Shown one piece after another: positions 1 to 6,000 of a stretch of 6,902 nt of DNA (the first letter of the stretch is position 1; each line of letters opens with the position of its first letter). Both the position numbers and the translations under genes were made by a program. The notes under the pieces were generated by a model. The model searched no databases and was not told where the DNA came from. It saw only the letters and a program-made list of their open reading frames with translations. Location of the stretch: contig CALUZE010000069.1 in assembly GCA_944325235.1 (NCBI GenBank), forward strand, positions 1 through 6,902, in the 5' to 3' direction. This DNA is from an uncultured Elusimicrobiales bacterium. Lineage in GTDB: Bacteria; Elusimicrobiota; Elusimicrobia; Elusimicrobiales; Elusimicrobiaceae.

Positions 1-12
1 CGGAGGTGCCTT

Positions 13-576
13 ATGAAAAAGCTCTTAGACGGATACAGCTGGGTAGCAGCGTTGGTTGCGGCGGCGGGAGCGTTACTTTTGTGGGGAACCCGGCCGGTGG
101 CGGCCGAACCTTCCCCGTTTGAAACGCTGCGCCGCCAGATGCCGGCCAAGTTGGATTTGCTGCGGGAACGGGTGGACGAAGCCGGCGGAAAAGACGTGCG
201 TTTGGCCCTGGTGCTTGCCGCACAGAACGAGGACGCCCACACCGTGGCCACTACGGTGCTGGTGTACCAACAATACCCGCGGGAGCGGCAGTTGGCGGTG
301 TTGTTGGCGGCGGCGGTCAAGTTCCATAAAGAGATGGGGTTAATGCAGCGGGTGGAGGATAAATCCCTCAAGCAGGCGCTGGCACAAGCGCCCGAAGAAA
401 TGTCCGGCATACAGGGAATGTTCCAAACGGTGCAGGATATGCTGAATATGACGCCGCAGCAGCTGCAGGCGGCCGTGGCCAAAGCGCAGCGGTTTAACGT
501 GCAGCGCAAAACGGCCGAAGCGGTGGCGCGCACCGTCAAACATCAGCTGAACGGGGAAAAACCCGCACAAAAATAA
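13..576 (+). CDS. Small exported or membrane-anchored alpha-helical protein, function unknown
   Basis: I do not recognise this 187-residue protein. The start is supported by a good GGAGG Shine-Dalgarno at 2-6, six bases before the ATG. Residues 1-9 include two lysines and are followed by a hydrophobic stretch (about 10-25). Residues 29-31 read VAA before Glu32, an acceptable signal-peptidase I site, so the protein is either secreted to the periplasm or anchored by its N-terminus. The rest lacks any other membrane segment. It is rich in Ala, Gln, Lys, Arg and Glu and looks almost entirely alpha-helical, with a hydrophobic helix around residues 92-105 and a Met/Gln-rich part at about 130-155. 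The C-terminus is basic and polar. It contains no cysteine and no catalytic motif that I can identify. The gene is closed by a terminator 20 bases downstream. Its upstream neighbour lies outside the window, so operon membership is unknown. The reading frame is convincing; the function is open. Confidence 0.85.
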   Translation: MKKLLDGYSWVAALVAAAGALLLWGTRPVAAEPSPFETLRRQMPAKLDLLRERVDEAGGKDVRLALVLAAQNEDAHTVATTVLVYQQYPRERQLAVLLAAAVKFHKEMGLMQRVEDKSLKQALAQAPEEMSGIQGMFQTVQDMLNMTPQQLQAAVAKAQRFNVQRKTAEAVARTVKHQLNGEKPAQK

Positions 577-595
577 CGATTCGTTTGTAAAAAAG

Positions 596-625
596 AGGGG
601 CGGAATTTTCTTCCGCCCCTGTTTT
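596..625. terminator. Bidirectional rho-independent terminator
   Basis: A perfect 10-bp stem (596-605 with 611-620, GC-rich) encloses a 5-base loop TTTTC. A T-rich tail follows on the plus strand (622-625). A run of A at 588-594 precedes the stem and gives a U-tract when read on the minus strand. It sits between two converging genes, ending at 576 (+) and 640 (-), and can serve both. Confidence 0.9.
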
Positions 626-639
626 GTTTGGTATCCGAG

Positions 640-1266
640 TTACAGCCAAATTCGTATCAGCATAATAATTAAAAGCGTTAGCACCAGCCCCGCGGCCGCG
701 GCGATAATTTCACCCGCTTTGGGGGCGGCCGGGATAGGCCCTTTCGGCAACGCGTTCAGGCGGTTTTGCAGGGCGGCAGGCGCCGAACAGAAAAACAAAT
801 AGCCAATCACCCGCGCGGTTGTATCGGGCACGGCCAGCGCGGTGAGGAGCCCGCCCAGCCACAATACGCCCCACGCCCACGGCGCCAGGGGGGCTTTGTG
901 GTGCATATATTCGCACGTGCGGCAAATGATGGCGTTTAGTTGGAAAAAGGTACCAAAACCGCCTAGCGTGCGCACCAGCGCCCCGCCGGAAAGCGGGCGG
1001 CCGTCTTGGCGTTTAAATCCGTACAGAACGGCCTGCCATTGGCGGTACAGCCAATAAAAAACGAACCACCCGCCGCTTAATGCGTTCAGCACCCACAAGG
1101 TGCGGGCGTGGATGAAATAAAACGTGTTGGACATTCCTTTTTCTTTCAGCACGCCGCGCCGCTCCAACCGTTTGGCTTCGGAGGTGTAGTCCCATTTTTT
1201 AAGGCTCAGCGCGTACACGGCATACATCACCGCCAGCACGCCCAGCATTCCAAGCAATCGTTCCAT
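640..1266 (-). CDS. Multi-pass inner membrane protein of unknown function
   Basis: This 208-residue protein has about five or six hydrophobic segments: roughly residues 4-21, 52-72, 95-115, 127-146, 148-165 and 184-207. Between the first two lies a charged stretch (about 22-46) rich in Lys, Arg and Glu. The FYFIHARTLWVLNALSGGWF region followed by YWLYRQWQAV resembles the aromatic YW-Y-N/QW motif of small bacterial membrane proteins of the DUF4234-like type. A later LQNRLNALP segment fits the same general pattern. This resemblance is from memory and weak. Cysteines occur at ICRTCEY, a CxxC pair within the third segment, and at FFCSAP. There is no evident Shine-Dalgarno sequence; instead a perfect TATAAT lies six bases before the ATG. 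The start is 30 bases after the stop of the secreted-protein gene on the same strand, so the two may be co-transcribed, with an additional internal promoter here. The gene is well supported; its role is unknown. Confidence 0.85.
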   Translation of the reverse strand: MERLLGMLGVLAVMYAVYALSLKKWDYTSEAKRLERRGVLKEKGMSNTFYFIHARTLWVLNALSGGWFVFYWLYRQWQAVLYGFKRQDGRPLSGGALVRTLGGFGTFFQLNAIICRTCEYMHHKAPLAPWAWGVLWLGGLLTALAVPDTTARVIGYLFFCSAPAALQNRLNALPKGPIPAAPKAGEIIAAAAGLVLTLLIIMLIRIWL

Positions 1267-1272
1267 ATCGTT

Positions 1273-1278
1273 ATTATA
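1273..1278 (-). promoter_or_regulatory. Perfect -10 box TATAAT adjoining a start codon
   Basis: On the minus strand TATAAT is followed by only six bases (AACGAT) before the ATG at 1266. Transcription starting at the usual distance from this box would begin at or next to the start codon, giving a leaderless mRNA. No convincing -35 is visible; the expected position reads GCTAAT in GC-rich sequence. It lies in the 30-base gap after the upstream codirectional gene. Confidence 0.45.
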
Positions 1279-1296
1279 ACTTTTTCCGCCGCCGGA

Positions 1297-2022
1297 TTAG
1301 CGGGCGGGCACTTCCCGCAGGAAAATAAAATGCGTCGTTTCGTTAAACACGGCTTCCAGGCGGGTTTTTTCGTCCCAGGCCGAGGGGAAACTTAGTACAA
1401 ACGAATTTTCCTTTTGTTGTGCTTGCGCCCGACGCGAGGGGATAGACTCCCCAAAGCGCAGGGTGCAGAACATTTTTTGAGCCGTTTGATAGGCCGTTAC
1501 CGTGCCGTACGAATTATAAAATTTGGTGCGGGAAAACAATACTTCCGGGTCCGGGTTGAGGGTATAGCCGGCCAGCTGCGGGTGTTGGTTGATACATTTT
1601 TGCAGGCGGTTGTAGCGGCCGAGCAATTGCTTTTGCACGTATTGCTTGCTTTGGGCCGCTTGCTGCAATAAATCGGTTTTTTGTGCCGCGTCCGCTTCGG
1701 GCGGGAAGGACTCCAGCCCGCGTTCCAGCCGCAGCAAAAAAGCGGTTTGCCGTCCCACCGGCACCAGTTGTTCCAGTTTTTTACTGTTTTTGAGCGTGGT
1801 TTGTACAAACGCAATTTGCCGGTTGCGCAGGCGGATTAAAGCGGGCGTGGTGCGCTGACGCAGCAAAAATTGTTTCCATTGGTTTTGCGGCAGCCGCGCC
1901 TGGCGGGCCTGGGTCTGTGTCAGCCGGGTCCGAATCCGGCGCAATAAACCGTCCTGCAGCGTGTCCGCGTGCAGGGGAAAAGCAACCAAAAAACAGCAAG
2001 CAAGAAGAAATCGTTTTTTCAT
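1297..2022 (-). CDS. Secreted (periplasmic) protein of unknown function
   Basis: This 241-residue protein starts with a classic signal peptide: MKKR, then a hydrophobic core at residues 5-17, then LHA before Asp20 (signal-peptidase I pattern). LLAC at 6-9 resembles a lipobox, but the hydrophobic core continues beyond it, so ordinary secretion is more likely. The mature protein has a long helical part rich in Gln, Arg and Leu (about 20-147), probably partly coiled coil. A smaller C-terminal domain (about 148-241) has beta-like stretches such as NSFVLSF and THFIFLREV. The only cysteines after the signal are Cys143 and Cys186, which could form a disulfide in the periplasm. No family or catalytic motif is recognised. 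A GAGGAA purine run directly abuts the ATG, closer than a usual Shine-Dalgarno. The gene is first in a probable two-gene unit with the membrane protein downstream, and it is divergent from bipA. Confidence 0.85.
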   Translation of the reverse strand: MKKRFLLACCFLVAFPLHADTLQDGLLRRIRTRLTQTQARQARLPQNQWKQFLLRQRTTPALIRLRNRQIAFVQTTLKNSKKLEQLVPVGRQTAFLLRLERGLESFPPEADAAQKTDLLQQAAQSKQYVQKQLLGRYNRLQKCINQHPQLAGYTLNPDPEVLFSRTKFYNSYGTVTAYQTAQKMFCTLRFGESIPSRRAQAQQKENSFVLSFPSAWDEKTRLEAVFNETTHFIFLREVPAR

Positions 2023-2041
2023 TTCCTCTTATAGTAACAAA

Positions 2042-2078
2042 CCGCCCGCTTTCTCTGCCAGCTTTTTTATGCGGGCGG
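2042..2078. repeat. Inverted repeat in the divergent gap upstream of the secreted-protein gene
   Basis: CCGCCCGC at 2042-2049 is the exact reverse complement of GCGGGCGG at 2071-2078, with 21 bases between. It lies 20-56 bases upstream of the minus-strand start at 2022. It may be a leader hairpin or a regulator-binding site. Neither strand has a convincing T-run after it, so I do not call it a terminator. Confidence 0.4.
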
Positions 2079-2120
2079 CGGTAAATGCGTAAAATATAAG
2101 CAGAAACCCTCAAAAAATAC

Positions 2121-2126
2121 TAAAAT
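2121..2126 (+). promoter_or_regulatory. Candidate -10 region of bipA
   Basis: TAAAAT followed by TATATATAT lies about 109 bases before the bipA start, in the AT-rich part of the divergent gap. A similar TAAAATATA occurs 30 bases upstream (2091-2099). No TTGACA-like -35 is visible at the standard spacing, so the assignment rests on the -10 resemblance and position alone. Use of this box would give a leader of about 100 bases containing both hairpins described next. Confidence 0.35.
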
Positions 2127-2153
2127 ATATATATCTGCAAAGGAAATTTACAC

Positions 2154-2171
2154 AAAGGCACCAGCCTTTTT
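2154..2171 (+). promoter_or_regulatory. First hairpin in the bipA leader, terminator-like
   Basis: AAAGGC (2154-2159) pairs with GCCTTT (2164-2169) around the four-base loop ACCA, and the Ts continue to 2171. The shape is that of a small intrinsic terminator, but the stem is only 6 bp. It lies between the candidate bipA promoter and a second terminator-like hairpin. Confidence 0.4.
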
Positions 2172-2173
2172 AC

Positions 2174-2205
2174 AATACCCCGCAGCTGTTTAGAGGGGTA
2201 TTTTT
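2174..2205 (+). terminator. Second hairpin in the bipA leader, terminator or attenuator
   Basis: AATACCCC (2174-2181) is the exact reverse complement of GGGGTATT (2195-2202). The 8-bp stem has a 13-base loop, and T continues to 2205. The gene upstream of it (ending at 1297) runs away on the other strand, so the hairpin is not needed to end a known plus-strand gene. It lies in the bipA 5' leader and could terminate a short RNA or act as an attenuator. It also contains GAGGGG (2193-2198), a possible ribosome-binding site for a mini-frame at 2206. Confidence 0.55.
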
Positions 2206-2218
2206 ATGAAGATTATTT

Positions 2219-2222
2219 AGGA
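2219..2222 (+). promoter_or_regulatory. Weak ribosome binding site of bipA
   Basis: AGGA lies 12 bases before the ATG at 2235, farther than ideal. It overlaps the TAG stop (2218-2220) of a possible four-codon frame MKII at 2206-2220, which could couple the two. Confidence 0.4.
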
Positions 2223-2234
2223 AACAGACTTAAT

Positions 2235-4082
2235 ATGAAAAATACCCGCGAGGACGTACGCAACGTGGCCATCATCGCCCACGTAGACCACGGCAAGACC
2301 ACCATTGTGGATGCCATGTTAAAATTTGCCGGTGAATTTAAAGTAAAAGAAGACCAAGCCCAAGATACCGTTTTAGACTCCAACCCCTTGGAGCGCGAAC
2401 GCGGCATCACCATTTTGTCCAAATGCACTTCTATCGGTTACAAAGGCCACACCATTAATATTGTAGACACGCCCGGCCACGCCGACTTCGGCAGTGAAGT
2501 GGAACGCGTGCTGCGCATGGTGGACGGCGCCATTTTGATGGTGGACGCCGTGGAAGGCCCCATGCCCCAAACCCGCTTTGTGTTAAGAAAAGCCCTCGCC
2601 CTGGGCCTGCGGCCGATTGTGGTTATCAACAAAATGGACCGCGACCATATCCGCCCCAGCGAAGTGGTGGACGAAGTGTTCAACCTGTTTATGGAACTGG
2701 GCGCCACGGACGAACAGTTGGATTTCCCGATTATTTACGCTTCCGGCCGCGCCGGCTGGGCCAGCCTGAAAATGGAAGAAAAAGGCAAAGATATTTCGCC
2801 CATTTTGGACACGATTTTGCAACACGTCCCCGCGCCCGAAGCCATGCCCGACGCGCCCCTGCAAATGCAGGTGACGATGTTGGACTACAACAACTTTTTG
2901 GGCCATGTGGGCATCGGCCGCATTTTGGCGGGCAGCATTTCCAAAGGCCAGCCCGTCACGCTCATTCACCCCGACGGTACCACTACCAACGCCAAAGCCG
3001 CCAAGATTGAACGCTTTTTGGGCTTAGGGAAAGTGGAAGTGGAAAGCGCCACCGCGGGCGATATCGTATCCATCGCCGGGTTGGAAGGCGTGGACGTGGG
3101 GGACACGATTTGCCGCCCCGACGCTTTAAAACCCTTGCCTCCGCTGGCGATTGACGCGCCCACGATGTCTATGGATTTTTTGGTTAACGACAGCCCCTTC
3201 TCCGGCCGCGAAGGCAAATTTGTCACCAGCCGCCACCTGAAAAACCGCCTGGAAAAAGAAGCCCAAACCAACGTGGGCCTGCGGGTGGAACAGCTGGAAG
3301 GCGAAGGCAAATTTAAGGTGTATGGCCGCGGCGAACTGCACCTGACGATTTTGATTGAAAGTATGCGCCGCGAAGGTTTTGAATTGGCGGTATCTTCGCC
3401 GGAAGTAATTTATAAAGAAGAAAACGGCCAAATTTTGGAACCGATGGAATACCTGATTTTGGATATTAAGTCCGAATTTCAGGGCCCCGTGTTTACGATG
3501 TTGGGCACGCGTGCGGCCAAGCTGGAAAATATGGTTTCCGAAGGCGAAGACCGCCTGCGCCTGGAATACTTGATTCCGTCCCGCGCGCTGATTGGTTTTA
3601 AGAACGAATTTTTGACCAACACCCGCGGCACGGGCATTATGCACCACAGCTTTAAGGGCTACTACCCCAAAGTAAACCTGCCCGATTTGCGCCGCAACGG
3701 CGTGCTGATTGCCAAGGAAGACGGCGAAACCACGCCGTATGCGCTGTTCGCGCTGGAAAACAACGGCGAGCTTTTCTTGGGCCCGGGCGAAAAGGTGTAC
3801 GCGGGCGAAATCGTGGGGCAGAACTCCCGCTCCAACGATTTGGTGGTCAACCCCTGCAAAGCCAAACATTTAAGCAATATGCGCAGCAAAGCGAGCGACG
3901 AATCCTACGTCTTAACGCCGCCGCGCGTGATGAGCTTGGAACAAGCCGTGGAATATATTGCGCCGGACGAACTGGTGGAAATTACGCCCAAGTCGTTGCG
4001 CCTGCGCAAGAAAATTCTTTCCCACTTGCTGCGCAAACGCAGTGAGCGCGCCGCCGAAGCCGAAGAGGAAGAAGAAGCCTAA
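2235..4082 (+). CDS. typA: Ribosome-associated translational GTPase BipA/TypA
   Basis: This 615-residue protein has the full length and order of the BipA/TypA family: GTPase domain, EF-G-like domains II, III and V, then the BipA-specific C-terminal domain. All GTPase motifs are present: AHVDHGKTT at 15-23 (G1), the RGIT switch I motif at 56-59, DTPGH at 78-82 (G3), NKMD at 132-135 (G4), and YASG at about 168-171 (G5). Family signatures follow, including SPFSGREGKFVTSR, GRGELHLTILIESMRREGFE, YLIPSRALIGFKNEF and SRSNDLVVN. Known role: a GTP-dependent factor that binds the 70S ribosome at the elongation-factor site and assists ribosome assembly, especially at low temperature or under stress. The start matches the usual short N-terminus before the G1 motif. 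The C-terminus ends in a basic stretch followed by an acidic tail (606-615, six Glu in ten residues), which I do not recall in the E. coli protein. The gene is preceded by a hairpin-rich leader and followed by its own terminator, so it appears monocistronic. Confidence 0.98.
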   Translation: MKNTREDVRNVAIIAHVDHGKTTIVDAMLKFAGEFKVKEDQAQDTVLDSNPLERERGITILSKCTSIGYKGHTINIVDTPGHADFGSEVERVLRMVDGAILMVDAVEGPMPQTRFVLRKALALGLRPIVVINKMDRDHIRPSEVVDEVFNLFMELGATDEQLDFPIIYASGRAGWASLKMEEKGKDISPILDTILQHVPAPEAMPDAPLQMQVTMLDYNNFLGHVGIGRILAGSISKGQPVTLIHPDGTTTNAKAAKIERFLGLGKVEVESATAGDIVSIAGLEGVDVGDTICRPDALKPLPPLAIDAPTMSMDFLVNDSPFSGREGKFVTSRHLKNRLEKEAQTNVGLRVEQLEGEGKFKVYGRGELHLTILIESMRREGFELAVSSPEVIYKEENGQILEPMEYLILDIKSEFQGPVFTMLGTRAAKLENMVSEGEDRLRLEYLIPSRALIGFKNEFLTNTRGTGIMHHSFKGYYPKVNLPDLRRNGVLIAKEDGETTPYALFALENNGELFLGPGEKVYAGEIVGQNSRSNDLVVNPCKAKHLSNMRSKASDESYVLTPPRVMSLEQAVEYIAPDELVEITPKSLRLRKKILSHLLRKRSERAAEAEEEEEA

Positions 4083-4103
4083 TCGGCGTGCCTGGCACAA
4101 TTT

Positions 4104-4136
4104 AAGCCGCGCCGGTTATTTCCCGCGCGGCTTTTT
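4104..4136 (+). terminator. Rho-independent terminator of bipA
   Basis: AAGCCGCGC (4104-4112) pairs with GCGCGGCTT (4125-4133), giving a 9-bp GC-rich stem with a 12-base loop. Five Ts (4132-4136) end the structure, starting inside the stem. It begins 21 bases after the bipA stop. The T-run continues into TATAAC (4136-4141), which could also serve as a -10 box for the next gene. Confidence 0.85.
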
Positions 4137-4160
4137 ATAACCCAGATTTTTATAAACCAG
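4132..4160 (+). repeat. Tandem 14-base direct repeat before the acetyltransferase gene
   Basis: TTTTTATAACCCAG (4132-4145) and TTTTTATAAACCAG (4147-4160) match at 13 of 14 positions with a 15-base period. Each copy holds a TATAA box. The second copy runs into the AGGA ribosome-binding site (4159-4162), six bases before the ATG at 4169. It may provide two alternative -10 boxes or be a chance slippage duplication. Confidence 0.5.
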
Positions 4161-4168
4161 GATAAAAA

Positions 4169-4777
4169 ATGAACCAAAAAGAACGTATGCTGGCGGGGCT
4201 GCCCTACAAATGTTGGCTGGACGGCCTGCTCCAGGAACAGCTGGAAAACAAAACCAAATTGTACGATTATAATTTTAGCCGCCCGGACGAAACAAAGGAA
4301 CGGGCCGCTATGTTGTCTAAAATTGTAGGCAAGTGCGGGCGGAACGTGACGATATTGCCGCCTTTTCGCTGTGATTACGGCAAAAATATCACGCTGGGAG
4401 ACGGAATATTTATTAACTACAACTGCGTGATGTTGGACGTAGCGCCTATTACGATTGGCGATTATTGCTTTTTCGGTCCCAATGTATGTTTGACGGCGGC
4501 CGGCCATCCCATTCACCCGCTTTCGCGCCGCAGCGGCTACGAATACGGCGCGCCCATTACCATTGGGCACGACGTGTGGCTGGGCGCCAATGTAGTGGTG
4601 AACCCCGGCGTGACGATTGGCGATGGAACTGTAATCGGTTCGGGCAGTGTGGTGACCAAAGACATTCCGGCCAATGTGGTGGCAGTAGGCAACCCGTGCC
4701 GGGTACTGCGCCCCATTACCGAAAAAGACCGTAAGTTCTATTTTAAAGACAAAGAGTTTGACGTTACCGACTACTAA
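4169..4777 (+). CDS. Sugar O-acetyltransferase, maltose acetyltransferase-like (left-handed beta-helix)
   Basis: This 202-residue protein has the architecture and length of the Maa/LacA/NodL group. An N-terminal helical Mac-type domain (about 5-55, MLAGLPY through LYDYN) is followed by hexapeptide repeats forming a left-handed beta-helix (about 57-180). The expected landmarks are present: PPFRCDYG, TLGDGIFINYNCVMLD, TIGD, the catalytic histidine in AAGHP (His113), TIGHDVWLGANVVVNPGVTIGDG, and DIPANVVAVGNPCRV near the end. The family transfers acetyl from acetyl-CoA to a hydroxyl of a sugar or sugar-like acceptor, usually as a cytoplasmic trimer. The true acceptor cannot be read from sequence. 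The tail after residue 183 (KDRKFYFKDKEFD) is also common in the family. An AGGA ribosome-binding site lies six bases before the ATG. Terminators on both sides indicate a single-gene unit. Detoxification of non-metabolised sugars and modification of surface glycans are both possible roles. Confidence 0.93.
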   Translation: MNQKERMLAGLPYKCWLDGLLQEQLENKTKLYDYNFSRPDETKERAAMLSKIVGKCGRNVTILPPFRCDYGKNITLGDGIFINYNCVMLDVAPITIGDYCFFGPNVCLTAAGHPIHPLSRRSGYEYGAPITIGHDVWLGANVVVNPGVTIGDGTVIGSGSVVTKDIPANVVAVGNPCRVLRPITEKDRKFYFKDKEFDVTDY

Positions 4778-4779
4778 AT

Positions 4780-4815
4780 AAAAAACCGGGGTTCCGAACA
4801 GAACCCCGGTTTTTT
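4780..4815. terminator. Strong bidirectional rho-independent terminator
   Basis: A perfect 15-bp stem (4780-4794 with 4801-4815) includes six A at one end, six T at the other, and a six-base loop CGAACA. It gives a U-tract when read from either strand. It lies between the converging acetyltransferase gene (+, ends at 4777) and FtsA-like gene (-, ends at 4828). Confidence 0.95.
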
Positions 4816-4827
4816 GTGCAGGTAAAA

Positions 4828-5982
4828 TTAAAAAAGTTCGCTCAGTCCCAGTTTATCCAAAATGCCGTCCAACAGGCCGGGCTCTTTGGCTTTGGCCACG
4901 CCCAACTGCTTGGCCTCGCGGTCCAGCGCGTGGCGGATGAGGGCCACGGCGCCGCAGTAGGCCGGGTTGTCGGCGGGGCAATCGGCGATGAGGTCGTCAA
5001 ATACGCCAATGCGCGCCTTGCGTAAATTCCATGCCTTTTTGGCGGTTTTCAAAAGCATTTTGTCAGCGCCCGAACCGCACAGCACCAGCCGCGTGGCCGG
5101 GTATTTTAAGTACGAAACGGATTGGCACAATTCTTTGGTCAGCGCGGATAGGAGCTTTTCCTGCGCGTCTTCCAGCACATCGTCCATAATTTCGTCGGCG
5201 CCGGGTTCATAGTCGCGCAGAATGTCGCGGGTGGTTTCCACATCGTTTTGCAATAAATCGGCCACATATTCGGCCAGATTGTCTTTGCCCAGGGGGATTT
5301 CCCACCCGTCCATCAGCGAGCCTTTGTAGTACACCAACAGCGAAGACAAACTCCCGCTGATGTCCCACAGCAGCACGCTGGCCTGTTTTTCTTCGGGCGT
5401 AAGGAGCGTTTCGCCTTCCGCCACCGAGGACGGCAGCACCTGATAATCGGTGCAGTTGGCGGCGGTAAAGACGTGGTTTAAATTGTCCAAATGCGTGACT
5501 AGCCCATAGGAAATAAACGTTTCCGCCCCCAGGGTGAATCCGGACATTCCTTTCGGGTTTTGGATGTCCGTATTGCCGTCAATGGAATACGAAAGGGGGA
5601 GAACGTCCACCACGTCCAGCGTGTCGCTTAAGGAGGTGGGCACGGAGTTTTGGGCGGCAGCTTCTATTTCGCGCTCGCCGATGATGCGGTTGCGCGCGTT
5701 GACCGACTCAAACCCGTTGGAGTGCTTAAAGGACAGGAAGTTCCCTCTTAACCCTATCACGACGGACGGGTCAAACGATACATACTGCGAAATATCGGCA
5801 AAAATTTTGCCCAGTTCTTCCTGCGCGCCCTGCATATCCCGCACGAACGCGCCCGCAAACGCCCGGCTCGGCCGGCGCAAAATATGGCGGATGCGCAGGG
5901 TGTCGGTGTCGTCGTCTTGGGCGGCTAACGCGGCGATAATTTCGCCGCCGTCAAAATCAAGCGATAAAATATTTCGGTTCAT
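4828..5982 (-). CDS. Divergent FtsA-like actin-family protein
   Basis: This 384-residue protein has FtsA length and layout. An N-terminal actin-like subdomain begins LSLDFDGGE (phosphate-1 region, residues 6-14). An FtsA-type 1C domain follows (about 45-160), with VVIGLRGNFLSF and the diagnostic VLPLSYSIDG then NPKGMSGFTL (127-151). Phosphate-2 is WDISGSLSS (206-214) and the adenosine motif is LCGSGADKMLL (301-311). The C-terminal residues 369-384 (GLLDGILDKLGLSELF) form an amphipathic helix like the FtsA membrane-targeting sequence. In the family, FtsA polymerises on the inner membrane and tethers FtsZ at the division site. The nucleotide motifs are weaker than usual: phosphate-1 lacks the TS(K) expected in DIGTSK, and phosphate-2 lacks the GGGTTD pattern, so ATP binding may be altered. 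There is no ftsZ, ftsQ or mur gene next to it. It could be the organism's divergent FtsA, a second copy with another role, or a PilM-like relative, though the 1C motif favours FtsA. GGAAGG (5988-5993) lies five bases before the ATG. Confidence 0.8.
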   Translation of the reverse strand: MNRNILSLDFDGGEIIAALAAQDDDTDTLRIRHILRRPSRAFAGAFVRDMQGAQEELGKIFADISQYVSFDPSVVIGLRGNFLSFKHSNGFESVNARNRIIGEREIEAAAQNSVPTSLSDTLDVVDVLPLSYSIDGNTDIQNPKGMSGFTLGAETFISYGLVTHLDNLNHVFTAANCTDYQVLPSSVAEGETLLTPEEKQASVLLWDISGSLSSLLVYYKGSLMDGWEIPLGKDNLAEYVADLLQNDVETTRDILRDYEPGADEIMDDVLEDAQEKLLSALTKELCQSVSYLKYPATRLVLCGSGADKMLLKTAKKAWNLRKARIGVFDDLIADCPADNPAYCGAVALIRHALDREAKQLGVAKAKEPGLLDGILDKLGLSELF

Positions 5983-6000
5983 ACGGGCCTTCCTTCCCCT

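Noticed and set aside
1297..2022. Lipoprotein assignment from LLAC at residues 6-9
   Set aside because: The hydrophobic core extends well past Cys9 to residue 17 and a signal-peptidase I site LHA-D follows, which fits ordinary secretion better.
3126..3869. Long minus-strand open frame of 247 codons opposite bipA
   Set aside because: It lies wholly antisense to an unmistakable BipA gene. Its product is dominated by Phe, His, Gln and Val residues typical of a mirror of GC-skewed codons, and it shows no domain.
4079..4570. Minus-strand open frame of 163 codons across the bipA terminator and acetyltransferase start
   Set aside because: It runs through a strong terminator and opposite a well-identified enzyme, and its product resembles no family.
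4828..5982. PilM (type IV pilus) assignment for the actin-like protein
   Set aside because: The VLP...IDG...NPKGMSG signature and the C-terminal amphipathic helix fit FtsA better, and no pilN, pilO or pilQ genes are adjacent.
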